This document shows, piece by piece, positions 43,592 to 51,230 of a DNA stretch of 64,000 nt. The notes under the pieces were generated by a model. The model saw only the letters and a list, made by a program, of their open reading frames with translations. It made no database searches and was not told where the DNA came from. The translations under genes and the position numbers were made by a program. The stretch comes from Roseomonas alba (GTDB taxonomy: Bacteria > Pseudomonadota > Alphaproteobacteria > Acetobacterales > Acetobacteraceae). The stretch is from NCBI RefSeq assembly GCF_019430885.1, contig NZ_JAHYBZ010000005.1, positions 248,001 to 312,000 on the forward strand, written 5' to 3'. The first letter of the stretch is position 1. Each line of letters opens with the position of its first letter.

Positions 43592-44764
43592 ATGAGGATC
43601 ACCGGCATCCGGACCATCGTCGTGAACGCGCAGATGCGGAACTGGGTCTTCGTGAAGGTAGAGACCGATCAGGACGGCCTTTACGGATGGGGCGAGGCGA
43701 CGCTGAACTGGAAAACCCGCGCCGTGACCGGCGCAGTGGAGGACCTGGCGCCGCTGCTGATCGGGCGCGACCCACGCGACATCGCCCAGGCCTGCCGCAT
43801 CATGCAGAAGCACAGCTACTATCGCCTGGGCATCATCGGCATGACGGCGATCAGCGGGATCGAGCATGCGCTTTGGGATATCGCTGGCAAGGCGCTTGGC
43901 GTCCCCGTCTGGCGGCTGCTCGGTGGTAAGGTGCGCGACAAGGTGCGCCTCTACACGCATCTCGGTCTCGGCGACATGAGCGCGGTCTATGAGACCTTCG
44001 ACGAGGGCCGGCTGGCCGAGCGCGCCCAGGCCGTGTTGGCGGCTGGCTACGACGCGTTGAAGGTGGTGTTCATCCCCTATGTCGGAGCGACCGCCTCGCC
44101 GGCCGCTTTGCGCCACGTGGAACGGCTGGGCCGCGCGCTCCGCGCGGCGGTGGGCGAGAATACGGAAGTGATGGTGGACTTCCACGGGCGTCCCGCCACC
44201 GTGTCCGCGTCCCTCCAGTTCATCCGCGCGTTGGAACCGCTCGCTCCGATGTTCTGCGAGGAGCCGATCCAGCCTGGCGACACGGAAGGGTTGGCGCAGA
44301 TCGTCGCGCAGTCCCGCAGTCCGATCGCGACTGGCGAGCGGCTGGTGGGCGTGCGCGAGTTCGCGGACCTTCTCCAGCGCCGAAGCGTGCACATCCTGCA
44401 GCCGGACCTGAACCACTGCGGCGGGCTGCTGGAGGCGCAGAAGATCGCTGCCTTTGCGGAAGTCGCCCAGGTCGGCATCGCGCCGCACAATCCGAACGGC
44501 CCGTTGGCCGGCATCGCCGCGCTGCACTACGCCGTGGCCACCCCGAACTTCGTGATCCAAGAGGCGATGCCAGGATCGGTCCCCTGGTACCACGATGTGG
44601 TCCGCCAACCGGTCCAGCGGAACGGCGGTTTTTGGCCGGTGCCGGAACTGCCGGGCTTCGGGGTGGAGGTGGACGAGGACCAGGCGGCGAAGCACCCCTT
44701 TGAGCAGGAGGTGCTGCACACGCAGAATGCCGTGCTTGAGGACGGCACGGTGGTGGATTGGTGA
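43592..44764 (+). CDS. Acid-sugar dehydratase of the enolase superfamily (galactonate-dehydratase-like)
   Basis: 390 aa, family length for DgoD/GalD-type dehydratases. Active-site residues are visible: D196 and H198 in MVDFHGR, E223/E224 in FCEEP, E249 in ATGER, D272 in LQPDLNHCGG and H299 in APHNPNGP. The early segment GWGEATLNWKTRAV is typical of galactonate dehydratases. It would dehydrate an aldonic acid to a 2-keto-3-deoxy acid. GGGAGAGAGG precedes the ATG. Divergent from Bug-MR/MLE. Confidence 0.9.
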   Translation: MRITGIRTIVVNAQMRNWVFVKVETDQDGLYGWGEATLNWKTRAVTGAVEDLAPLLIGRDPRDIAQACRIMQKHSYYRLGIIGMTAISGIEHALWDIAGKALGVPVWRLLGGKVRDKVRLYTHLGLGDMSAVYETFDEGRLAERAQAVLAAGYDALKVVFIPYVGATASPAALRHVERLGRALRAAVGENTEVMVDFHGRPATVSASLQFIRALEPLAPMFCEEPIQPGDTEGLAQIVAQSRSPIATGERLVGVREFADLLQRRSVHILQPDLNHCGGLLEAQKIAAFAEVAQVGIAPHNPNGPLAGIAALHYAVATPNFVIQEAMPGSVPWYHDVVRQPVQRNGGFWPVPELPGFGVEVDEDQAAKHPFEQEVLHTQNAVLEDGTVVDW

Positions 44765-45075
44765 GACTGGGCCACGGTCCCTCCCGCCAGGGCGCCTCGG
44801 CCCAAAGTCCGAAGCCTGGGTTCGCGCCAGGCGCACCTCGGAGCACCTCCCCGAGAATCACGTGGATGGACATGCCGAGGTGGTCATCAGGGCGCGGTTG
44901 CTGGCCCTCTCCTGAACCACTGGCCCCAGCGGTCCGGGCGCGGCCTATCCGTCGCTCTTGAACGATACAACGGAGATACCGGAGATGCCCGGCAGTTCCG
45001 AGAAGACATTGGGAGGGCCCGGCTGCGTCGATGCGGTCCTGGGGTGATGGACAAGACCCCCAGACGCCGCCGCCA
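44765..45075. other. Gene-free stretch
   Basis: About 310 bases between the dehydratase-like gene and a Bug gene stump. On the minus strand a frame ending NVFSELPGISGISVVSFKSD is open but unrecognised. It may be debris from the rearrangement that placed the dinB cassette here. Confidence 0.35.
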
Positions 45076-45339
45076 CTATTGCGGTGTGATGTTGGCCGCG
45101 CGCACCAGCGCCGTCGTGCGCTCCGTCTCCTCGGCCAGGAAGGTCCGGAACTCGGCCGGCGTCATCGGCATCGTCGCCATGTCGAGTTCCCGATATTTCG
45201 CGACCGCCCCGGGTTGCCGGAGGGCGTCCAGGATGGTGGCGTTCATCCGTGCCGTGACTCCGGGCGGCAAGCCCGCGGGCCCGACGAAGCCGTACCACTC
45301 GGACCGCTCGAACCCCGGGTAGCCGGGCCGGGTACTCAC
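45076..45339 (-). pseudogene. Bug/TctC receptor gene stump (C-terminal third)
   Basis: Encodes only the end of a Bug receptor: YPGFERSEWYGFVGPAGLPP, NATILDALRQPGAVAKY and a final TTALVRAANI segment. About 240 N-terminal residues, including signal peptide and ligand pocket, are missing. The break coincides with the stop codon of alkB at 45336, so the stump marks the left border of the inserted dinB-DUF763-alkB cassette. Confidence 0.85.
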
Positions 45340-45899
45340 GATGTCTGATCCGCGAGACTCCGAAAGGTGACCGACCAGCGCGGCCGGTTCATCTCGGCGA
45401 TGCTGTGTTCCCAGTCGTGCCGGGCCTCGCCGCTGAGGTGATACGCCCCGCGTGGTTCAAGCGGCAAGTTGGCGCGCTCGAACCCCGCGCCGCGCCGCCG
45501 CCGGAAGCGCATGACCGCCGCTGCGCCAAGCGAAAGACCGACCACCTGGTTGAAGACGGGGCGATCCTTGTGCCAACCGATACCCGCGCCGGGGCCATAG
45601 CGGATCAGCAGTGCCTGGACCAGCGCCCCGACCGGCAACCCTGCGAAGCGCGCGGCGCGGTCGCGGAAGGGCCGCAGCCAAGCCGGCAGCGGTTCTCCCT
45701 GGCTCAGACGGCCGGCATCGAAGTCGTAGGTCCAGCCGAACGACGCCGTCAGCCGCTTCCCCTCCCATCCTTGGAATCGGAAGGGGGAAAGATCCATGGC
45801 GTCGATCGCCGCGATCAGGGCGCGCTCCTCCTCCGGCGTGACCAAGTCATCCTCGGTGGACAGCCCGGGCAGCACAGCCGTGCCGAAGAGATCCATCAT
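45336..45899 (-). CDS. alkB: AlkB-family Fe(II)/2-oxoglutarate dioxygenase
   Basis: 187 aa, short AlkB-type nucleic-acid dealkylase. Iron ligands H110 and D112 in GWHKDRPVF and H165 in DWEHSI. The 2-oxoglutarate and substrate arginines are in RWSVTFR (R174, R180). Such enzymes oxidatively remove methyl groups from N1-methyladenine and N3-methylcytosine. Last gene of dinB-DUF763-alkB, overlapping DUF763 by 4 bases (ATGATGG, two possible starts). It is therefore expected to be made in the SOS response rather than under Ada control. Confidence 0.92.
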   Translation of the reverse strand: MMDLFGTAVLPGLSTEDDLVTPEEERALIAAIDAMDLSPFRFQGWEGKRLTASFGWTYDFDAGRLSQGEPLPAWLRPFRDRAARFAGLPVGALVQALLIRYGPGAGIGWHKDRPVFNQVVGLSLGAAAVMRFRRRRGAGFERANLPLEPRGAYHLSGEARHDWEHSIAEMNRPRWSVTFRSLADQTS

Positions 45900-47149
45900 C
45901 CGCCTGTCCCGACCTCATCCGGAGCAGGCTCCCAACCGAAGACGCTGCGCCCGCCGAAATCGTGCGACCGAGCGCGTTCCTCCGCGATGAGAGCAGCGAC
46001 GGACGGGCCGGTCGCCGTCCGCTCGAGGCGCCGCGCCTGGTCGTCCAGCCGCTGAATCGCGGCCATTTCCTCGGCGCTTCCAAGCTTCGCCTTACGAACC
46101 GCCGACCTCATGACCGCGATGGTCCGGTCATAGACGCGTGTCGGCACCGGGAAGGGATGGCGATCCTTGCCGCCATGCGCGAGTGAGAAGCGCGCCGGGT
46201 CGGTAAAGCGGCAGGGCGCGCCATGCACCACTTCGGCGACCATCGCCAGCGCCCGGACGGTTCTCGCACCGACACCCGGCACCAGCAGCAGATCCGCGAA
46301 GTCCGTCGGCCCACTCGCCGCCGCCGCTGCAAGGGCGCCGTGGAGCCGGCGCTCGACCACATCCTCCGGGCGGACGTCGTGATGGGCCGGCATGACGAGA
46401 TGCGGCAGCAATGGCTGCGGGCCGGCCGGCGCCGACCACCCCTCCATCCGCCGCAATTCGCGCAGGATGCCGTCCGGGCCGATCCCGCCGAGCAGGTCGA
46501 GTTGAACGCCGCGAGAGGCCGCTGCACGCAGGTCGGTCAGGTTCACAATCCGGCCCTGCCCTTCGCCCTCGATCGCCGCGTGCGGCGCATCGACGAAGCT
46601 TGCCATGCCCTCGGAGAGCCAATGGTAACGCCGGGCCTGCCGGCGCGCATCGCTCATGCCCTGCTGCACCACCACCCAGCGCCCGTCATCGGCCACGATG
46701 AAGGCGTGCAGGTAGAGATCGAAGCCATCCTGCACCGCCGCGCTGTCCACCTTCGCGACGAGGCGGCTCGCCCGGGCCAGCCCTTCCCCGTCCAGCCCCA
46801 CGCGCTCGCCAACCGCAATCAGTTCGCTGGGCGTCTGCCGGCTGTGCCGCCCGCGGCCGCCGCAGACGGTCAGGCCGAGTTCCTTCGACAGCGGCGCAAG
46901 CCCCCGCTTCAGGGCGCCGATCACACTCGTCGTGATGCCCGACGAGTGCCAGTCCATGCCCATCACCGCACCGAAGGACTGGAACCAGAAGGGATGGGCC
47001 AGGCGCCGCAGCAGCTCATCGCGCCCATATTCCAGGATGATGGCCTCAACGATCACGGCACCCATCCGCGTCATGCGCTGGCCGAGCCAGGCCGGCACGT
47101 GGCCGCCATGAAGCGGCAAGTCGGCGCTGCCCGCCCGGTGCGCTGTCAC
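45896..47149 (-). CDS. DUF763 protein with helix-hairpin-helix
   Basis: 417 aa protein of the poorly understood DUF763 family. N-terminal text AGSADLPLHGGHVPAWLGQR, then a core with GMDWHSSGITTSVIGALKRG and KVDSAAVQDGFDLYLHAFIV. A helix-hairpin-helix-like segment LLLVPGVGARTVRALAMVAE follows, the kind used by DNA glycosylases and polymerases to hold DNA backbone. The DUF763 hallmark FSLAHGGKDRHPFPVP comes after it. GTG start overlapping the dinB stop, and overlap of its own stop with alkB, indicate tight co-translation. A DNA-repair or damage-processing role is inferred from its partners and the HhH. No activity is established. Confidence 0.88.
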   Translation of the reverse strand: MTAHRAGSADLPLHGGHVPAWLGQRMTRMGAVIVEAIILEYGRDELLRRLAHPFWFQSFGAVMGMDWHSSGITTSVIGALKRGLAPLSKELGLTVCGGRGRHSRQTPSELIAVGERVGLDGEGLARASRLVAKVDSAAVQDGFDLYLHAFIVADDGRWVVVQQGMSDARRQARRYHWLSEGMASFVDAPHAAIEGEGQGRIVNLTDLRAAASRGVQLDLLGGIGPDGILRELRRMEGWSAPAGPQPLLPHLVMPAHHDVRPEDVVERRLHGALAAAAASGPTDFADLLLVPGVGARTVRALAMVAEVVHGAPCRFTDPARFSLAHGGKDRHPFPVPTRVYDRTIAVMRSAVRKAKLGSAEEMAAIQRLDDQARRLERTATGPSVAALIAEERARSHDFGGRSVFGWEPAPDEVGTGG

Positions 47150-48225
47150 ATCGCCTCTGCGAAGAGCGGGAGGTCGCCAGGCTCACCGGTGTCGAAGTTC
47201 GAGACCGTCACGCCAACCAGCCGAACGCCCATGCGCGGTGGATAGATCGAGCGAACGAGGTCAAGGCTCGCCTGCCGCAACTGTCCCCGCGCGCCAAGTG
47301 CAGACGGATGGCTCCGGCTGCGCGTGATCTGCCGGAAATCCGCGAACTTGACCTTCACCGTTACGGTCCGCCCGAAGGCCTGGGCCTTCTCGCACCACGC
47401 CCAGACGTCGTCGGCCATCTGCAGCACGCCGGCCTCAATCCCGGCGGGATCTATCAGATCACGATCGAAGGTGGTTTCCGATCCGGAGGATTTGCGCGTT
47501 CGGTCGGGATCGACGGGGCGGTCGTCCTCGCCGCGGGCGATGGCGTGGTACCAGGCAGCGGCGTTGCCGAAATGCTGCTGCAGGAAAGCCATCGACTGCG
47601 CCCGGAGATCGGCGCCGGTCTCAATGCCGAGCGCCTGCATGCGTTTCGCCGTGACTGGGCCGACGCCGTGGAAGCGCCCGACCGGCAGCGTCTCCACCCA
47701 GGCTGGTCCCATCTCCGGCGTTACGGCGAACTGCCCGTCTGGCTTGCGCTGATCCGAGGCAAGCTTCGCCAGGAACTTGTTGTAGGAAATGCCGGCGGAG
47801 GCGGTCAGCCTTGTCTCCTCGTAGATGCGGGCGCGGATCTCCTTCGCAGTCGCCCAGGCGGTGGGCAGGCCGCGCCGGTTCCCCGTCACGTCGAGATAGG
47901 CCTCGTCCAGCGAGAGCGGCTGTATGAGCGGGGTGTAGTCCGCGAAGATCGCGTGGATCTGCCGCGACACGGCCCGATACACCTCGAAGCGCGGTGGGAC
48001 GAAGACGAGTTCCGCACATTTGCGCTGGGCGGTAACCGAGGGCATCGCCGACCGGACGCCGAAGGCCCGCGCCTCATAGCTGGCCGCGGCCACCACACCA
48101 CGGGCGGCGCCATGGCCGACCGCCACCGGGCGGCCGCGCAGCGCCGGGTCGTCGCGCTGTTCCACCGACGCGTAGAAGGCATCCATGTCGATGTGGATGA
48201 TCTTGCGGGGCGCCTGCGTCTGCAT
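47146..48225 (-). CDS. dinB: DNA polymerase IV (Y-family translesion polymerase)
   Basis: 359 aa, full-length DinB. Palm carboxylates D13 in HIDMDAFYASVEQR and D107-E108 in SLDEAYLDVT are present. Helix-hairpin-helix motif is GRFHGVGPVTAKRMQALGIE and the little-finger domain runs about 245-350. The C-terminal GDLPLF is a beta-clamp-binding motif. It copies past lesions at low fidelity. First gene of a three-gene cassette; a GTTC-N7-GTTC LexA box lies 22 bases upstream. Two broken copies occur at 16413-17132 and 56281-56552. Confidence 0.96.
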   Translation of the reverse strand: MQTQAPRKIIHIDMDAFYASVEQRDDPALRGRPVAVGHGAARGVVAAASYEARAFGVRSAMPSVTAQRKCAELVFVPPRFEVYRAVSRQIHAIFADYTPLIQPLSLDEAYLDVTGNRRGLPTAWATAKEIRARIYEETRLTASAGISYNKFLAKLASDQRKPDGQFAVTPEMGPAWVETLPVGRFHGVGPVTAKRMQALGIETGADLRAQSMAFLQQHFGNAAAWYHAIARGEDDRPVDPDRTRKSSGSETTFDRDLIDPAGIEAGVLQMADDVWAWCEKAQAFGRTVTVKVKFADFRQITRSRSHPSALGARGQLRQASLDLVRSIYPPRMGVRLVGVTVSNFDTGEPGDLPLFAEAM

Positions 48226-48247
48226 TTCCTAAAGGCTAGCATGTCGA

Positions 48248-48262
48248 GAACGTATAGGGAAC
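48248..48262 (-). promoter_or_regulatory. LexA (SOS) box of the dinB operon
   Basis: gaacgtatagggaac on the plus strand, that is GTTC-N7-GTTC reading with the gene, the direct-repeat LexA box of Alphaproteobacteria. It is conserved in the remnant copy at 56566-56580. Confidence 0.8.
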
Positions 48263-48364
48263 ACGATAGTTTGTCGCCGAAAGCGGTTGCGACCGCGCTA
48301 TCGGTTGATGAGGTGATGCGACGAACACACGGCTGAAGCGCCGCTCAGGCAGGTGCAGCCGGCA

Positions 48365-48515
48365 GCCCGTGTCACGAACGCGACGCCAAGACATGAGGCG
48401 ATCACCGCAGCGACGGTCGTCCCTTCCGGCACCTCACCGAGCAGGGCGAATCCTCCCGCGCAGGCCGCTCCGGGACACAGGCTTCCGAAGGCCGCGGCTT
48501 ACGAAGCACCGAGCC
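48365..48515 (-). pseudogene. EamA transporter gene fragment
   Basis: In frame reads RLGAS, a stop, then AAAFGSLCPGAACAGGFALL, GEVPEGTTVAAVIAS and CLGV. This matches the last 50 or so residues of the intact EamA transporter at 60017-60928 (RRLGASQAAAFGSLSPGAA, LLGEVPDGLSLMAVIAACLG). A CAG codon has become TAA. The fragment is fused at RL to an IS3 orfA fragment and marks the right border of the dinB cassette. Confidence 0.8.
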
Positions 48516-48693
48516 GCTTCACCTGGTTCAGCTTCAGACCAACGAACTCCGTCCGCCAGCGGTAGTAGGTCGGCTCGGTCACCCCGATCGTCCGCACGGC
48601 TTCGGTCACCGTCTTGCCCTGGCCGCTCAGCAACTCCGCCTGGCGCAGCTTCGCGACGATCTCCTCCGGCGCGTGCGCCTTCTTCCGCTCCAT
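48516..48693 (-). mobile_element. IS3-family orfA fragment
   Basis: From the ATG at 48693: MERKKAHAPEEIVAKLRQAE, then VTEAVRTIGVTEPTYYRWRT and EFVGLKLNQVKRL, the complete N-terminal part of an IS3-family OrfA. It ends at the join with the EamA fragment. The leucine-zipper part and orfB are absent. Confidence 0.85.
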
Positions 48694-48793
48694 TCCACAA
48701 GCGGCGGACGGCTGGAACCGGGCCCCTAAGACCTCAGTCCGTTGTTCCAGCTTCAATCTTCGCTTTCCACCAAAAGCCATACATGATAGCTAA

Positions 48794-48818
48794 ATTGTAT
48801 GTTGAGAGGCCATACAAT
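48794..48818. promoter_or_regulatory. Palindromic operator overlapping the MocR promoter
   Basis: Perfect 8-bp arms attgtatg (48794-48801) and catacaat (48811-48818), 9 bases apart, 13 bases before the MocR start. The right arm contains TACAAT, a good -10 candidate, so bound regulator would block its own promoter. Confidence 0.55.
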
Positions 48819-48831
48819 ATGAGGGGACCAT

Positions 48832-50208
48832 ATGTGGAAGCCGAGGCTCGTTGAAACGGCCCGGATGAAATATCTGGGTATCGTCGAGGCATTGGAGGCG
48901 GACATCCGGTCTGGCCGGGTCGCTCGCGGTGACCGCCTCCCCGCCCAGAGGGCCATCGCCGAAACGCTCGGCGTCGATCTCACGACGGTCACGCGCGCGT
49001 TCAACGAGGCTCGCCGGCGCGGACTCGTCGCCGCCCAGGCCGGTCGCGGAACCTTCATCAGCGAGACCGTCGACGGGGACGCCGGCAGCCAGCCGCACGC
49101 CCTCATCGACCTCAGCATGAACATCCCCTCGCAGCCCTCCGCGGTCGACTTTCGCAAGATCTTTCCGACGGGTGTGGCAGGGGTGCTCGGCAGTCCGAAA
49201 GGCTTGCTCCATCTCCACTACCAGGAAAGCACCGGTTCCGAGCCCGACCGATCCGCGGCGGCGAGTTGGCTTGGGGCGCGTATCGATGGGGTGACGCCTG
49301 ATCGCCTGGTCGTGACCGGGGGCGCGCAATGCGCTCTGTTCAGTGTGTGCGAACTGCTTCTTGGCCGGGGCGACGTGGTGGCCGCCGGGGCGATGACTTA
49401 TCCGGGCCTCAAGGCGGTGGCGATGCAGAAGGGGCTGGTGGTGGAGCCTCTCGAGATGGACGAACACGGCATCATTCCCGAGGCGTTCGAAAAGGCCTGC
49501 CGCGAGCGTCGCCCCAAGGCGCTCTATGTCATTCCGACCATCGACAATCCGACCACGGCGACACTGCCCGAGGATCGCCGGCGCGCTTTGACGATGATCG
49601 CACGCAAACACGACGTAACGATCATCGAAGACGATCCATATGCGCCGCTTCGTCCCGATCGGACGACCGCGTTCGCTGAGCTCGCGCCGGACATCACCTG
49701 GCATATCGCCACGCTGTCGAAATGCGCGACGCCGGCCCTGCGGGTCGCCTATCTGATCGCGCCGTCGCCGAGCAAAGCGCTGCGGCTGGCCGGCGTCCTT
49801 CGCGCGACGATCCTGATGGCGCCGCCTCTCATGTCGGCCCTTGCGAGCCGTTGGATCTCCGAGGGCTCTCTCGATGAGGTCGCGAAGTCAATCGCGGCCG
49901 AGAACGCGGAGCGCCAGAAACTGGCGTCATCGATCCTCAGCGGATTGAAGTTTTTCGCGGACCCCTTCGGCCATCATCTCTGGCTCCCGCTGCCCAATCA
50001 TTGGCGGGCTCCCGATTTCGCAGAACATGCCGATCGCGCAGGTGTTTCTATCGTGCCGAGCGCTGCGTTCGCCACCGTGTCCTATCCAATCGAGGCCGTC
50101 AGGATCTCGCTGGGCGTAGCGCCCGATCGTGGAGACCTGGAAGACGGCCTCACGCTGCTCGCAAACCTGATCTCGCAGCCATCTCTTGGCTCGAAAGCCG
50201 TGGTGTAG
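48832..50208 (+). CDS. MocR-type regulator (GntR helix fused to aminotransferase fold)
   Basis: 458 aa. Winged helix at about 10-80 ([48 protein letters not shown]). A fold-type I aminotransferase-like domain fills the rest, with [29 protein letters not shown] and the PLP-binding Lys in [15 protein letters not shown]. MocR proteins use PLP-amine adducts as effectors and usually control an adjacent operon. It is 17 bases upstream of the nitrilase gene on the same strand, so it is also part of the transcript. A palindrome overlaps its promoter. Its codon choice is less GC-biased than that of neighbouring segments, as in the genes that follow. Confidence 0.93.
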   Translation: MWKPRLVETARMKYLGIVEALEADIRSGRVARGDRLPAQRAIAETLGVDLTTVTRAFNEARRRGLVAAQAGRGTFISETVDGDAGSQPHALIDLSMNIPSQPSAVDFRKIFPTGVAGVLGSPKGLLHLHYQESTGSEPDRSAAASWLGARIDGVTPDRLVVTGGAQCALFSVCELLLGRGDVVAAGAMTYPGLKAVAMQKGLVVEPLEMDEHGIIPEAFEKACRERRPKALYVIPTIDNPTTATLPEDRRRALTMIARKHDVTIIEDDPYAPLRPDRTTAFAELAPDITWHIATLSKCATPALRVAYLIAPSPSKALRLAGVLRATILMAPPLMSALASRWISEGSLDEVAKSIAAENAERQKLASSILSGLKFFADPFGHHLWLPLPNHWRAPDFAEHADRAGVSIVPSAAFATVSYPIEAVRISLGVAPDRGDLEDGLTLLANLISQPSLGSKAVV

Positions 50209-50225
50209 CCTCGAAGGATCTCCCG

Positions 50226-51230
50226 ATGTCCACAACAATCAAGGCGGCTGTTGTTCAGGCCGCGCCCGTTCTCTTCGATACGCGCAAGACCGTGTCCAAG
50301 CTCGCTGACCTCGCGCGCGATGCGGCCGAAAAGGGGGCTGACCTTGTGGTCTTTCCTGAGGCGTTCGTGGGCGGTTATCCCAAAGGGCTCGATTTCGGCG
50401 CACGACTGGGAATGCGCAGCCCGGAAGGACGTGAGGAGTTTCGGCGCTATTTTGAGAGCGCGATCGAGCTCGGCGGGCCGCATGCGAACCGCCTCGGCGA
50501 AATTGCACGCGACAACGGGATCCACCTTGTCGTCGGCGTCATCGAACGGGACGGCGGGACGCTCTATTGCACTGCCTTGACCTACGCGCCCTCTGGCAAG
50601 CTGATCTCCAAGCATCGAAAGCTCATGCCGACGGCGCTCGAGCGTCTCGTCTGGGGCTTTGGTGACGGCTCGACTCTCGGCGTGGTCAACACGCCTCTCG
50701 GCCGGATCGGCAGCGTCATTTGCTGGGAAAACTATATGCCGCTGCTACGCGCGGCGATGTATGCCCAGGGCGTTGAGCTCTACTGTGCGCCGACCGTGGA
50801 CGACCGCGACACTTGGCTGCCGACGATGCGGATGATCGCGTTGGAAGGACGCTGCTTCGTCATTTCGGCCTGCCAGTATCTGACACGGGCCGATGGCCCG
50901 GCCAATTACTCGCCAATCCAAGGCGACGATCCGGGAACCGTGCTGATCCGGGGCGGTTCCTGCATCGTCGACCCCCTGGGCAACATCCTCGTTGAGCCCG
51001 ACTTCAGCGGCGAAACCATCCAAATCGCCGAGATCGATCGGCGCATCATCGCGCGCGGAAAGTATGATCTCGACGTCGTCGGCCATTATGCGCGCCCGGA
51101 TGTGTTCCGCCTTTCCGTCGACACACGCGCCAAATCGGCGGTCGCGTTCGAGAACGCAGCGCATTCGCCCATCGATCTCGACAAGGTCGATGGGCCTGAG
51201 CCGAAGGACCTCGCATCATGTTTGGACTGA
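50226..51230 (+). CDS. Nitrilase
   Basis: 334 aa carbon-nitrogen hydrolase of branch 1 (true nitrilases). Catalytic triad E45 (VVFPEAFVGGYP), K132 (KHRKLMPT) and C166 (SVICWENYMPL). The CWENY motif and length fit nitrilases that turn R-CN into acid plus ammonia, with cyanide dihydratases as close relatives. The gene ends inside cioA (13-base overlap, cioA start ATG within its last codons), so production is coupled to a cyanide-insensitive oxidase. The substrate, organic nitrile or cyanide, is not resolved by sequence alone. Confidence 0.93.
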   Translation: MSTTIKAAVVQAAPVLFDTRKTVSKLADLARDAAEKGADLVVFPEAFVGGYPKGLDFGARLGMRSPEGREEFRRYFESAIELGGPHANRLGEIARDNGIHLVVGVIERDGGTLYCTALTYAPSGKLISKHRKLMPTALERLVWGFGDGSTLGVVNTPLGRIGSVICWENYMPLLRAAMYAQGVELYCAPTVDDRDTWLPTMRMIALEGRCFVISACQYLTRADGPANYSPIQGDDPGTVLIRGGSCIVDPLGNILVEPDFSGETIQIAEIDRRIIARGKYDLDVVGHYARPDVFRLSVDTRAKSAVAFENAAHSPIDLDKVDGPEPKDLASCLD

